Shown piece by piece: positions 17,534 through 29,102 of a DNA stretch of 64,000 nt. Made by a program: the position numbers and the translations under genes. How positions within the stretch are numbered: position 1 is the stretch's first letter; the number at the start of each line of letters is the position of its first letter. The DNA lies in NCBI RefSeq assembly GCF_008039875.1, contig NZ_VRUU01000003.1, positions 95,251-159,250 of the forward strand, read 5' to 3'. The notes beneath the pieces were generated by a model. The model saw nothing but the letters and a program-made list of their open reading frames with translations. It was not told the DNA's origin and made no database searches. This DNA is from Methylobacterium sp. WL119. Lineage in GTDB: Bacteria > Pseudomonadota > Alphaproteobacteria > Rhizobiales > Beijerinckiaceae.

Positions 17534-17911
17534 TCAGCCGGTCTTCTCGACGGCGCTCGGCAGGACGAGCGGCGGCGTCTGCTGGTGCTGGATCACGCGC
17601 CAGACCTCGTGCGACACGCGTCGATAGGTCGAGGTGCAGTTCGCCTGATACGCCTCGTCGTCGCGCGCGGCCTCGACGTGGTAGGCGACCACGATGATGC
17701 CCTCCTGCGGCCGGGCGATCTGGCCCTTCGAGAACGCGAGCTCGGTCCATCGCGGCGTATGAGCGACGGCCTCGATCGCCTGGGTGCCGCTGAGCACGAA
17801 GGGCGGGTGCGGCAGCACCATGAGGCATTCCTCGTCGACGAGCTCGCGATAATGGTCGGGACTGCCGTCCCAGAGGCTCTTCTCGAAAGACCAGACACGG
17901 TCGTCGTCCAT
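17534..17911 (-). CDS. DUF4440/SnoaL-like NTF2-fold protein
   Basis: A 125-residue protein with the NTF2-like layout: N-terminal helix (WSFEKSLWDGSPDHYRELVD), ECLMVLPHPPFVLSGTQAIE and a C-terminal strand pair (GIIVVAYHVEA, NCTSTYRRV). The ATG at 17911 has GAGGTG about 8 bases upstream. Its role is unknown; DUF4440 proteins often act in small-molecule binding or as uncharacterised isomerases. Confidence 0.7.
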   Translation of the reverse strand: MDDDRVWSFEKSLWDGSPDHYRELVDEECLMVLPHPPFVLSGTQAIEAVAHTPRWTELAFSKGQIARPQEGIIVVAYHVEAARDDEAYQANCTSTYRRVSHEVWRVIQHQQTPPLVLPSAVEKTG

Positions 17912-18322
17912 GGCATTCACCTCAAGCAGCGGGAAGTCCCTCGGAGAAGTGCGGTCGCACCGCTTCGTTCCGTCGTGCCGCGACCCTGCGAGCGGGTCGA
18001 CCGCTTGAGGCTCGGGTCTTCCGAAACCGTAAAACAGTATCGTCGACGCGCCCGAACGTGCTTGGCCCGACGTCGCGCAACGATCTTCGGAGAGGGCCAT
18101 TCCGGCTGGGCGACGTCCCGCACTGTGCTTCGGAAGCCTTGTCGGACCGCGGCCGAATTCTGACGCCGGGCCGGCCGCCGCAGTCGCTTTCCGGTCGTCC
18201 GAAGCTCCGATGTCTAAATTCGGCACATCATCGACGGCATCGCTCTTGCCGAAACTTGGTGCGTTCGCCATTTCTTGTCTCACTCACGGACAAGCGGGGG
18301 CCCGCGATCCGGGATCGAAACG
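17912..18322. other. intergenic region without a supported gene
   Basis: 411 bp between a minus-strand and a plus-strand small gene. I found no open frame with convincing composition; it presumably carries promoters for both flanking genes. Confidence 0.4.
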
Positions 18323-18565
18323 ATGTCCTCATCAACGACGGAACGGCTCCTCGATGTCGGCGGCCCCTTGAGCCGCCGATCGACGGTCATCGCCAACGTG
18401 CGCTGGTTCCGAAAGCTCGCCGCGCGCGCGCTTCGCGACGGCGCGCCGAATGCGGAGGTGCGGGCGGCCAACGCCCGAGCCGCCGCGCGCATCCTGATCC
18501 GTCAGGGGAAGCGCGAAGCGCTGGTCGACCGCATGATCCGTGAGACGCAAGGGGCCGACGTTTAG
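18323..18565 (+). CDS. small hypothetical basic protein
   Basis: An 80-residue helical protein, arginine- and alanine-rich (IANVRWFRKLAARALRDGAP, ARAAARILIRQGKREALVDR). The regular heptad-like spacing and correct codon bias suggest a real product. No ribosome site is obvious. Family not recognised. Confidence 0.45.
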   Translation: MSSSTTERLLDVGGPLSRRSTVIANVRWFRKLAARALRDGAPNAEVRAANARAAARILIRQGKREALVDRMIRETQGADV

Positions 18566-18638
18566 GCCTTCCGCACCGATCCACGCCCTTCGCGAACAGT
18601 CCGCCGGCGCGCCGCATCCACGCACCGGCGGCCGACGG

Positions 18639-19910
18639 TCAGTGCCCGGCCGGCGCCGGCTGACCCGGCTGGAGCCAGGTCTTCAGCGCGTCGAGCCAGC
18701 CGGCAGGCAGCACGACCCAGCTCGGCAGGGCGGGCAGGACGTTGGCGGCCGAGCCGTTCCAGCGGCCGGCGAGGGTCTGGCGGCTTTCCGCATCCATCTC
18801 GCGGATCTTCATGTCGAGGATCTTCTCCTGGATCGGCAGCGTCTGCATCTGCGCCTGAGCCGACTGGGCGTTCTTCATCGCCACGAAGGTCAGGTCGATC
18901 GCCTTCTGGATCTCGGGGTTGTCAAAGGTCAGACCCTCGGCGTAGCCGAGCGTCGTCACCGTGATCCCCATCGGCTCGTAGACGCGCCGGACCTCCTTCT
19001 CGACGGCCTCGATGATCGCGGCCTTGCCGTGGATCGCCTCGTCGGTGGTGCGGCGGCCGAACTCCTTGGCCATCGCCGCCTGGACGAGGCGGTGGACGTT
19101 CTCGTCGACCACCTCGGCCAGCGACTTGCCCTGGATCACGCTCGCGAAGTTCACCTGCGGGTCGCTCGCGTTGCCGCCGGTGGCACGCGCGCCGAACCAG
19201 TAGACGAACTTGCTCGCATCCTCCTCCTTCACGAAGGCCGAGACGACGACGCCGGTGCGCAGGGTCACCGATTCCGCGGTCTCGAAGCGGATGCCCTGGT
19301 CCTTGGCCGAGGTGCCGCGATCGGTCGAGCTCACCCATTCGCGCGAGACCGGCGACCGGTCGACGAGCATCAGCCGCGCGGCGGGCACGTAGTAGTCGTA
19401 GGCCCAGCCGGGATTGCGGATCAGCGTGTGCGGGATCTGGACCCGCTTCATCGCGACCTTGCGCTCGTTCAGGAACTGCTCGGACATGAAGGCCGCCTGG
19501 CCGGACTTCGATTCGCCGACCTCGGGGATGAGGAAGGCGGTCTGGTTCGGCAGGACCTCGACGAATTCCGGGTAGTCGCGGGTGTCGTAGTAGGCCTGCG
19601 CCGGCTCGGGCTGCGCCTCGACCAGCAAGCCCGCGACCGCGAGCCCGGCATATCCGGCCCCGCGCCGTCCGACGCACCAGATCGCGGCGATCAGGGCCAG
19701 GGACAGGATTGCCGCGAACGGGCCGGCGCCGTTCAGGGCCGTCGCGGCCCAGGCGGTCTCGGCCGCCGGCCAGTCGGCATCCTGGAACTGGCGGGCCGCG
19801 ATGCGCCCGGCCTCCGCGGCGCCGAGCCGGTCGCCCGGCCCTGCACGCAGGACGAAGACATCCGTGCCGACGACGAGCGTCGTCAACGCGATACGAAGCG
19901 TGGTGCTCAT
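18639..19910 (-). CDS. SPFH/band 7 domain membrane protein
   Basis: A 423-residue protein with an N-terminal membrane segment, a second one near residue 70 (AILSLALIAAIWCVGRRG), then an SPFH domain: QTAFLIPEVG, a long beta region, RTGVVVSAFV, then the helical part EAIHGKAAIIEAVEKEVRRV with YEPMGITVTTLGYAEGLTFD, which is the typical 'GI.v..l....' band-7 ending. Members assemble ring-like scaffolds on membranes and are often linked to membrane stress. The C-terminus is Pro/Ala-rich. The start at 19910 is the first Met of the coherent region. Confidence 0.75.
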   Translation of the reverse strand: MSTTLRIALTTLVVGTDVFVLRAGPGDRLGAAEAGRIAARQFQDADWPAAETAWAATALNGAGPFAAILSLALIAAIWCVGRRGAGYAGLAVAGLLVEAQPEPAQAYYDTRDYPEFVEVLPNQTAFLIPEVGESKSGQAAFMSEQFLNERKVAMKRVQIPHTLIRNPGWAYDYYVPAARLMLVDRSPVSREWVSSTDRGTSAKDQGIRFETAESVTLRTGVVVSAFVKEEDASKFVYWFGARATGGNASDPQVNFASVIQGKSLAEVVDENVHRLVQAAMAKEFGRRTTDEAIHGKAAIIEAVEKEVRRVYEPMGITVTTLGYAEGLTFDNPEIQKAIDLTFVAMKNAQSAQAQMQTLPIQEKILDMKIREMDAESRQTLAGRWNGSAANVLPALPSWVVLPAGWLDALKTWLQPGQPAPAGH

Positions 19911-20142
19911 GGATGGGGGTCTGCAGCGAGACGTGAGATGCCCCAGATGGCCTGGGGCCGTCACCGTGGGCGGAGGGCACGCCGGAGTCTCGCCGGGGCC
20001 GCGTCGCGCGGTGCTCGCCGACCGGGATGGCGGCGAACGACGGTGATCATCGCGCCGCGTCGTGTGCGCCGCAACACCAAAGCGACAGGCGGTGCGTGCG
20101 GCGCGGACAACGAAGCCATGCGACCCTTGCAGGTCGCCGGCC

Positions 20143-20454
20143 TCACCGACCGAGGGACGGGCCGCCGGCCGCACCGCCGGTGCCGGGCGGTCCGCTGGTC
20201 GGCGTCCCGCCGATGTTCACGCTCGGGGTGGTACCGGGCACGGACGAGTTGCTCGGGTTGGCCTCGTTGCCGCGGGTGATCGGGCTCGGGCCGAGGTCGC
20301 GCGCTCCGCCGCCAACACCGCCGGTGCCGGGAGGGGCGGTGACGCCGGTATTGCCGGCGCCGCCCGTGACGATCTGCGCCGAGGCGGGACCGCTTAGGAG
20401 AACTCCGAGCGCGGAGGCGAGTGCGATCGTCGAGCGTGTCATCGGGCCGTCCAT
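20143..20454 (-). CDS. secreted glycine/proline-rich protein
   Basis: A 103-residue protein: signal peptide (IALASALGVLLSGPASAQ), then low-complexity Gly/Pro/Thr/Ser sequence with repeats such as TGGAGNTGVTAPPGTGG and GPPGTGGAAGG. It is probably periplasmic or extracellular. The start may be Met1 or Met5 (20442). A near-consensus EcfG-type promoter lies 20 bp upstream. Confidence 0.6.
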   Translation of the reverse strand: MDGPMTRSTIALASALGVLLSGPASAQIVTGGAGNTGVTAPPGTGGVGGGARDLGPSPITRGNEANPSNSSVPGTTPSVNIGGTPTSGPPGTGGAAGGPSLGR

Positions 20455-20474
20455 TTTATGAGAGGTCGCACGGC

Positions 20475-20499
20475 AACGGACGGAAGCAGGCGCGGTTCA
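20475..20499 (-). promoter_or_regulatory. near-consensus EcfG-type promoter
   Basis: On the minus strand: TGAAC (20499-20495), a 16-base spacer and CGTT (20478-20475), one mismatch from consensus. The gene starts at 20454. Confidence 0.35.
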
Positions 20500-20641
20500 T
20501 CCGAAACCCGGGGGATTCGGCAGGTCGACCACCTGCCTAGCCTCGGCGGCATCGCTGCGAGGTCGCTCAAGTCGCTCTTCGATGGCTGGCACCGCTTCTC
20601 GACCGGTCGACGGGGTTGCCCTAGGCTTCGGCGACACGAGG

Positions 20642-21532
20642 ATGTCCGGCATGCGAGGGCACGGGGTGAGGAGCGTGCGTTTCCCGAAGCGATCACGTCC
20701 GTCGGCCCCGCCGTCGACGTTCTCTGCGGTGCTCGTGGCGATGGTCGCCCTCGTGCCGGCGGCGTCCGCGGCGCCGCGCGGGGACGGATCTCGGCACGTC
20801 GTCGTGAAGTACGGCCTCAGCTTCCTCAATCTCGGCGTCGGCACCGCGGATCTCACGGCCGACCTCACCCCCGAGCGCTACGCGATCGGCCTCACCGGGC
20901 GCCTCACCGGTCTCGCCGGCTGGTTCTTCCAGGGCGACGGCACGGCGCGGTCGAGCGGGCGCCTGTCGCCGGCCGGGGCGGTGCCGAGCACCTTTCGGAT
21001 CGACAGCCGCTACGGCACCGCACCGGTGCGCGTGCTGGTGACGTTCGATGCCGGCACCGTCCGCAAGGCGGAGGTCGAGCCCGAGCCGCAGCCGAAACCC
21101 GATCGCGTCCCGGTCACCGCCGCCGACACGACCAACGTCACCGATCCGATCGGCATGCTGGCGGTGCAGGTCGGCCCCGGCCCGCTGGTCCCCGCCATGT
21201 GCGATCGGCGCATCCCGGTCTTCGACGGCGCCGCCCGCGCCGACATCGCGCTGTCGCGCGGCACGGTGGTCCAGGTCACCGCCGGGCCCTACTGCGGGCC
21301 CGCGCTCGAGTGCCGGATCCGCTGGATCCCGGTGGCGGGCCACCGCGCCAAGGGCTCGTCAGTGCGCCGGATGTCGGAGAACGACGACATGCGCGTGCGC
21401 CTGGCCCCGATCACGGAAGCCGGGCTGCTGCTGCCGCTCTCGATCGCCGTCGGCACCGGCTGGGGCACGGCGCGCATCGAGGCGACGAGCTGGAATGCCG
21501 CGCCGGCCAAACCCGCCCACGCGGATCCATGA
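20642..21532 (+). CDS. DUF3108 domain-containing secreted protein
   Basis: A 296-residue protein with a basic N-terminus, a hydrophobic export segment (AVLVAMVALVPAASA) and a DUF3108-type beta-rich body: VVVKYGLSFLNLGVGTADLT, RLTGLAGWFFQGDGTARSSG, PSTFRIDSRY and DTTNVTDPIGMLAVQ, with later cysteines in CDRRIPVFDG. The family is periplasmic and of unknown function, possibly lipoprotein-sorting-like. The start is uncertain among 20582, 20642 and 20651. Confidence 0.75.
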   Translation: MSGMRGHGVRSVRFPKRSRPSAPPSTFSAVLVAMVALVPAASAAPRGDGSRHVVVKYGLSFLNLGVGTADLTADLTPERYAIGLTGRLTGLAGWFFQGDGTARSSGRLSPAGAVPSTFRIDSRYGTAPVRVLVTFDAGTVRKAEVEPEPQPKPDRVPVTAADTTNVTDPIGMLAVQVGPGPLVPAMCDRRIPVFDGAARADIALSRGTVVQVTAGPYCGPALECRIRWIPVAGHRAKGSSVRRMSENDDMRVRLAPITEAGLLLPLSIAVGTGWGTARIEATSWNAAPAKPAHADP

Positions 21533-21617
21533 GGCCGGCTCGGGGCTTTCGGCATCGCGGCCCATGTTCGGACCTGGCGCCCCATGCGTCGGACGAAGGC
21601 CGCAGGAGGACGATGCG

Positions 21618-22052
21618 ATGCGACGCCCACCCTTTGCGATCCGATCGCTCGCGGCCCTGGCGATGATCGTCCTCCCGGTCGCGGGCATGCCCCGCGCCCA
21701 GGCTCAGACCGTCGCGGCGCCGCCGTCCGGCTCCGCGGCGGCGACGCCCGACAACGCGATCCTGCTCACGGTCTTCCTGAAGCACGACCAGTCGCGGCCG
21801 CTGGCCGAGCTGAACGCGCAGCTCACCCGGCAGGGGTTCTACAAGGCCTTCCCGCCGCCCGGCATCGAGGTGGTGTCGTGGAACGTCGTGATGGGCATCG
21901 GCCAGGTCATCGTCCTGTGCCTGCCGGCGAACCGGATCCGCGAGATCAACCGCGTGCTGGAGGATACCGCCTGGGGCGCCTACCGGACCGAGTTCTACCC
22001 GACCTACGATTACAGGGCCGTCGGCCTCGGCGAGCACGAGAAGGCGCAGTAG
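21618..22052 (+). CDS. conserved secreted hypothetical protein
   Basis: A 144-residue protein with a signal peptide (FAIRSLAALAMIVLPVAGMP to AQAQ) and a mature domain LLTVFLKHDQSRPLAELNAQ, then GFYKAFPPPGIEVVSWNVVM and FYPTYDYRAVG. AGGAGG at 21604-21609 confirms ATG 21618. Similar small periplasmic proteins occur in Rhizobiales; function is unknown. Confidence 0.7.
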   Translation: MRRPPFAIRSLAALAMIVLPVAGMPRAQAQTVAAPPSGSAAATPDNAILLTVFLKHDQSRPLAELNAQLTRQGFYKAFPPPGIEVVSWNVVMGIGQVIVLCLPANRIREINRVLEDTAWGAYRTEFYPTYDYRAVGLGEHEKAQ

Positions 22053-22243
22053 GCCGCACCGATGACGACCGGTCAGGCCCGGCTTCGGCTCGGGCCACGG
22101 CGTTGAAGGCCGCTTTCGCGAGCGTGGTCGCAGACGTCTCGCGCTCCCCGCGGGCGTCCCGCGCCGATGCCCGCCGGCGGCATCGGCGCGGCGGACACGT
22201 CGCGCGGCGGATCGCACGATGCGGCATCTCGAGCCGATGTTTT

Positions 22244-22281
22244 AGACCGGACTTGGTCTGGCTCCCTGTCCGTGGCATAAT
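22244..22281 (+). promoter_or_regulatory. sigma-70-like promoter with operator-like dyad, very close to a start codon
   Basis: TTGGTC (22253-22258), a 17-bp spacer and CATAAT (22276-22281). An inverted repeat AGACC-GGACTT-GGTCT (22244-22259) overlaps the -35. The next ATG is at 22288, where the transcript would be expected to start. Confidence 0.6.
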
Positions 22282-22287
22282 CGGCGC

Positions 22288-22491
22288 ATGAGCGATACAT
22301 CAACGAACATCCATCCGTACTCCCTGGAGATCATTCCCCCGAAGGCCGACGGCGGCTCGTATCAGTGGGCCATCCGCAAGAATGGCAAGCTGACCCAGCG
22401 CTCCGACCGGAGCCTGCCGAGCGAGGCGAAGGCCCGCGAGAGCGGCCTCGGCCAGATCGAGAAGCTGCTGTCGGGCGTCGGCGACCGCTAA
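22288..22491 (+). CDS. 67-residue protein, probably from a leaderless mRNA
   Basis: MSDTSTNIHPYSLEIIPPKA, then GGSYQWAIRKNGKLTQRSDR and a helical end. It is soluble, with no known domain; the central 'YQWAIRKNGKL' resembles a short beta-hairpin found in many small Rhizobiales proteins. The only in-frame Met is at 22288, six bases after the predicted -10 box, so no room remains for a ribosome site. A strong hairpin follows. Confidence 0.7.
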   Translation: MSDTSTNIHPYSLEIIPPKADGGSYQWAIRKNGKLTQRSDRSLPSEAKARESGLGQIEKLLSGVGDR

Positions 22492-22519
22492 GGCCCGCGA
22501 CCCTTCGATTTGCGAGACA

Positions 22520-22554
22520 GGAACGGCGCGGCCCCCCAGGGTCCGCGCCGTTCC
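22520..22554 (+). terminator. strong 12-bp hairpin
   Basis: GGAACGGCGCGG (22520-22531) pairs exactly with CCGCGCCGTTCC (22543-22554) around an 11-base loop, 29 bp after the 67-residue gene. There is no long T run. Confidence 0.55.
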
Positions 22555-22651
22555 GCTTTCCGGGCGTCGTCGTCGCCGCATCCCCGGGCCGGACGACAGG
22601 GTTCGACCGCAGGACGGTTGCCATGTCCGCCCCGGCGCCAATGTAAGGCTC

Positions 22652-22846
22652 ATGCTCGAAACGAACCGCCAAGCCCAGACCATCGTCGCCAAGCCGGACG
22701 CGCCGCCGACCCTGGACGCGCTGACGCGCCAGCGCCTCGGGCGCCATCTCCAGGCGCTCTACGAGCCGGTGATCGACGAAGCGCTCGATCCACGCCTGGC
22801 CGAATTGATGCGGCAGCTCGACGACGATCGACAGGGCGGTTCCTGA
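22652..22846 (+). CDS. NepR-family anti-sigma factor (orphan paralogue)
   Basis: A 64-residue protein. Residues about 24-55, beginning LTRQRLGRHLQALYEPVIDE and continuing LDPRLAELMRQLDD, match the NepR helix-turn-helix pair that clamps the ECF sigma factor EcfG ('G..L+..Y......P.P..+..LL..L'). NepR is released when phosphorylated PhyR binds it, switching on the general stress response. No phyR or ecfG lies nearby, so this is a stand-alone paralogue. A 7-codon mini-frame (22623-22646) ends just before it. Confidence 0.7.
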   Translation: MLETNRQAQTIVAKPDAPPTLDALTRQRLGRHLQALYEPVIDEALDPRLAELMRQLDDDRQGGS

Positions 22847-22919
22847 CGCCGCGTTCCGAAGCGGGGGGAACGCTGCGCTCCGTCATCGGTACGGAACGTC
22901 CGACGCTTGCATGGTGCGT

Positions 22920-23032
22920 CGCAACGCACTATTGGTGCGTTGCGGGATAGCGATGGCGTCGCAGTCCTGCTGCCCATCTTGGGCGTTTCCTCCCTAGACT
23001 TCGGGCCGCTCCTTTCGGGGCGGCCTTTTTTC
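22920..23032 (+). ncRNA. candidate small RNA with anti-Shine-Dalgarno motif and terminator
   Basis: The region contains a perfect 10-bp hairpin (CGCAACGCAC 22920-22929 with GTGCGTTGCG 22935-22944), an unpaired TTTCCTCCC (22986-22994) complementary to Shine-Dalgarno sequences, and a terminator stem 23004-23012/23017-23025 followed by a T run. This order resembles alphaproteobacterial trans-acting sRNAs whose CCUCC loops target ribosome sites. No credible protein frame covers it. The 5' end is unknown. Confidence 0.45.
23004..23032 (+). terminator. rho-independent terminator
   Basis: GGCCGCTCC pairs with GGGGCGGCC (one G-T pair) around a short TTTC loop, followed by TTTTTTT. It ends the candidate sRNA. 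Confidence 0.8.
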
Positions 23033-23191
23033 TGTCCGGGCCGTCGCGTCGACCGGGGACGACACGTCCTGGCAAGCGCGCTGATGCGCGATCCGGCGGA
23101 CGGCGTTATCCTCGTCCGGCCGAAGCTGCGACCCGAACCTCGGTCCGACGGAGCGGATGCCCGGCCCCACCGCGTGCGAGGGACTCGACGC

Positions 23192-23482
23192 ATGAGCAAC
23201 GTGATTCGTCCCACCTTCGGCCGCCAGCCGCATCCCGTCGACGCGGAGTCCGACGAGGCGGCCTATCAGCCGCTTCGGGTCTACGGCGAGGCCGCCGGCC
23301 ACGTCGTCGCCCTGGTCGAGGATCCCGACGCGCCGGCCGGCGCCGTGCTCAAGGTCGTGGTCGGGCCGCTTTCGGGAAACATCGTCGAGGCCGTCGCGGT
23401 CCTGCCCCGGACGGAAGCCGGCGAGATCGATGCCGAGCTCGTCGGCATGGCGGTGCTGCGCACCCTCGCGCTGATGGATTAG
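23192..23482 (+). CDS. small hypothetical protein
   Basis: A 96-residue soluble protein: MSNVIRPTFGRQPHPVDAES, RVYGEAAGHVVALVEDPDAP, VLKVVVGPLSGNIVEAVAVL, and a helical end. The beta-alpha content and codon bias support a real gene. The opening 'MSNVIRPTFG' is typical of short Rhizobiales proteins, but the family is unnamed. Confidence 0.6.
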   Translation: MSNVIRPTFGRQPHPVDAESDEAAYQPLRVYGEAAGHVVALVEDPDAPAGAVLKVVVGPLSGNIVEAVAVLPRTEAGEIDAELVGMAVLRTLALMD

Positions 23483-23628
23483 GGCGTCGGCCCGGGAAAG
23501 CCGCCGTTGCCGGTGCGCCGAGACGCGGCAACCGCATCCCCAAAGGCGCGGCGATCGGGTAGCGTGTCGCCCGATCGGAGGACCGCCCGGCAACCTCCCC
23601 CATCCCGGCCACGGACGGGTCGAACCCC

Positions 23629-26547
<2,919 letters not shown>

Positions 26548-26603
26548 CGTCGCCGCATCGTTCGACGCCGAACGACTTTGCCGAGCTTCAAGGCGGGTAT
26601 CGT

Positions 26604-26628
26604 AGGTTGTGGAAATCTGCCACAACCT
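26604..26628. promoter_or_regulatory. perfect 9-bp inverted repeat between glnE and a kinase gene
   Basis: AGGTTGTGG (26604-26612) and CCACAACCT (26620-26628) are exact complements around 7 bases. It is 57 bp after glnE and 46 bp before the GTG of the kinase gene. Without a T run it may be an operator as easily as a terminator. Confidence 0.45.
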
Positions 26629-26673
26629 TGACCGCTCGGCATCACCACTGATGTCGCGCGGTCGGAGACCATC

Positions 26674-29102
26674 GTGAACGACGCACCGCGCCCCACCGAC
26701 CTGAGGACCCTCGCCACAGCGGCACCCGGGGCGGGGCAGCGCCGGTTCGCCGGCCTCGCCTGCGCGGCCTTCACCGCGCTGTCCTTCGCGCTGCTCCCCG
26801 TCGCAGGCCGCCCGATGGTCCCGATGCCGGGCTTCGTGGCGAGCTATCAGTCCGCGCTCGTCGTCGTCTACGCGGTGACCACCGTGCTGTTCTTCGCGCA
26901 GTACGGCCGCACCCGCTCGGTGCCGCTGCTGGTGCTCTCGGCAGGCAGCCTCTACGTGACGCTGATCGTCGCGGTTCAGCTTCTCAGCTTTCCGAACGTG
27001 TTCGGTGCCGACCGCATCCTCGGCTCGAGCCCGGCGACGACGACGTGGCTCTGGACCCTGTGGCATCTCGGGCCGCCGCTGTTCGCGCTCCCCTACGCGA
27101 TCATGGAGGGCGACGGCCGTACGAGGCTGATCGAACCCGACCGATCCGCGCGTGCCGGGATCGCCACGGCGATCGGCGTCGCGGCGGCGGTAGCCGGCCT
27201 GAGCTACCTCGTGGTCGCCCATGTCGATCGGCTGCCGACGACGGTCGTCGGCGACGACTACTGGGCGCTGACCACCTCCGGCATCGGGCCGGCGGTCGTC
27301 GCGCTCACCCTGGCCTCGCTGGCGATCCTCTGCTGGACGACGCGCCTGCGCAGCCTGCTCCAGCTCTGGCTCGCGGTCTCGCTGTTCCTGCTGCTCCTCG
27401 ACAACCTCGTGACGCAGACGGGCGCGGCGCGCGGCACCGTCGGTTGGTTCGCCGGGCGGATCGAGGCGCTGATATCGGGCGTCGTCGTCCTGTGTGCCTA
27501 CCTGCGCAAGGTCGATCTGCTCTACGGCCATGCCGAGCGCATCGCCGAGGCGCGCGAGCGCCAGCGCGCCGACCTCCAGGGCGCACGCGACCACCTCGCC
27601 ATCGCGCTGGACGCCGCCGACATGGGCGACTGGGAGTTCGACCTCGCCGCCGGCGCCTCCCGCCGGAGCCTGCGCCATGATGCGATCTTCGGATACGACG
27701 CCCTGCAGCCGCGCTGGGACGTCGCGACGACCCTCGCCCACGTCGTCCGCGAGGATCGCGACGTCGCGGAGGCGGCCTTCGCCGCCGTCGCCGCCACCGG
27801 ATCGCTCGACCTGCAATGCCGCATCCTGCGCGCCGGCGACGGCGCGACGCGCTGGATCGAGCTCAAGGGCCGGGCGGCGCGGGACGAGGCCGGCCGGGCG
27901 ACCGGCCTCGCCGGAATCGTCGTCGACGTCACCGCCCGCCAGGACGCGGACGAACGCCTGTATCAGGCTCAGAAGATGGAGGCGATCGGCCAGCTCACCG
28001 GCGGCATCGCGCACGACTTCAACAACCTGCTGACCATCGTCATCGGCAACCTCGACATGATCGTCCGGCGCCCGGGCGACGCGCAGCGGGTGGAGCGCCT
28101 CGCCGGCTCGGCGATGACCGCGGCGCGGCGCGGCGCGGTGCCGAGGTGACCGAGAAGCTGCTGTCCTTCTCGCGCCGGCAGGTGCTGCGGCCCGAGACGG
28201 TGAACCCGAACCGTCTGCTGAAGGATTTCCACACCCTGCTGCAGCGCGCCGTCGGCGAGACCATCGCCGTCGAATTCGACCTCGACCCCGCGCTCGATCC
28301 GGTGCGGCTTGACCCCGGTCAGTTCGAGAGCGCGATCCTCAACCTCGCGGTCAACGCCCGCGATGCGATGCCGTCCGGCGGCCGCCGTCTGATCCGGACC
28401 GAGAACCTGACCGTGACGGGCGAACCGGGTGCCGCGCCGCCGGAACTCGCGCCCGGGCACTACGTCCACGTCGCGGTCAGCGACACCGGCCTGGGCATGG
28501 AGGCCGGCACCGCTTCGCGCGCCTTCGAGCCGTTCTTCACCACGAAGGAAGTCGGCAAGGGCACCGGCCTCGGGCTGAGCCAGGTCTACGGGTTCGCGCG
28601 CCAGGGCGGCGGGCAGGTCGTGCTGCAAAGCGAGGTCGGCACGGGCACGACCGTGTCGATCTACCTGCCGCATTCGAAGGAGCAGCCCGCATCGGCCCGT
28701 CCCGAGGGCCCGATGCCGCTGCGCCGAGCGACCGACGGCGAGGTGATTCTCGTGGTCGAGGACGAGCCGGCGGTGCTCGACATGGCGGTCGAGAGCCTGA
28801 GCGAGCTCGGCTACCGCACCCTGACCGCGACCCGTGCCGCCGAAGCGCTCGCCCGCCTGCAGGGGCCGGAGCGGGTCGACATCCTGTTCTCCGACGTGGT
28901 GATGCCGGGCGGCATGAACGGGGTACAGCTCTCCGTCGCAGCGCGTCGCCTCCGGCCGGACCTGCGCGTGTTGCTCGCCTCCGGCTACACGGCGTCCGCG
29001 TTCGGCGAGGACGGCCTGCCGGCCGACCTGCCCCTGCTTAACAAGCCCTACGGCCGCGAGGATCTGGCCGACAAGCTGCGGGTGGTCATGGGGCGGCGCT
29101 GA
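26674..29102 (+). pseudogene. MASE4-PAS hybrid histidine kinase with internal frameshift
   Basis: Domains in order: seven or so membrane segments resembling MASE4 (residues about 25-290), a coiled stretch, a PAS-type domain, the phospho-acceptor motif [15 protein letters not shown] near residue 443, then, in another frame, the rest of the dimerisation helix ([13 protein letters not shown]), HATPase (NLAVNARDAMPSGG, DTGLGM, GTGLGLSQVYGF) and a C-terminal receiver (VVEDEPAVLDM, LFSDVVMPGGMNG, LNKPYG). The first frame stops at TGA 28147-28149; the second covers the 3' half. The shift lies in the GC repeat near 28118-28135. One extra or missing base would restore a hybrid kinase of about 810 residues, so it may be recent mutation or sequence error. 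Confidence 0.85.
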
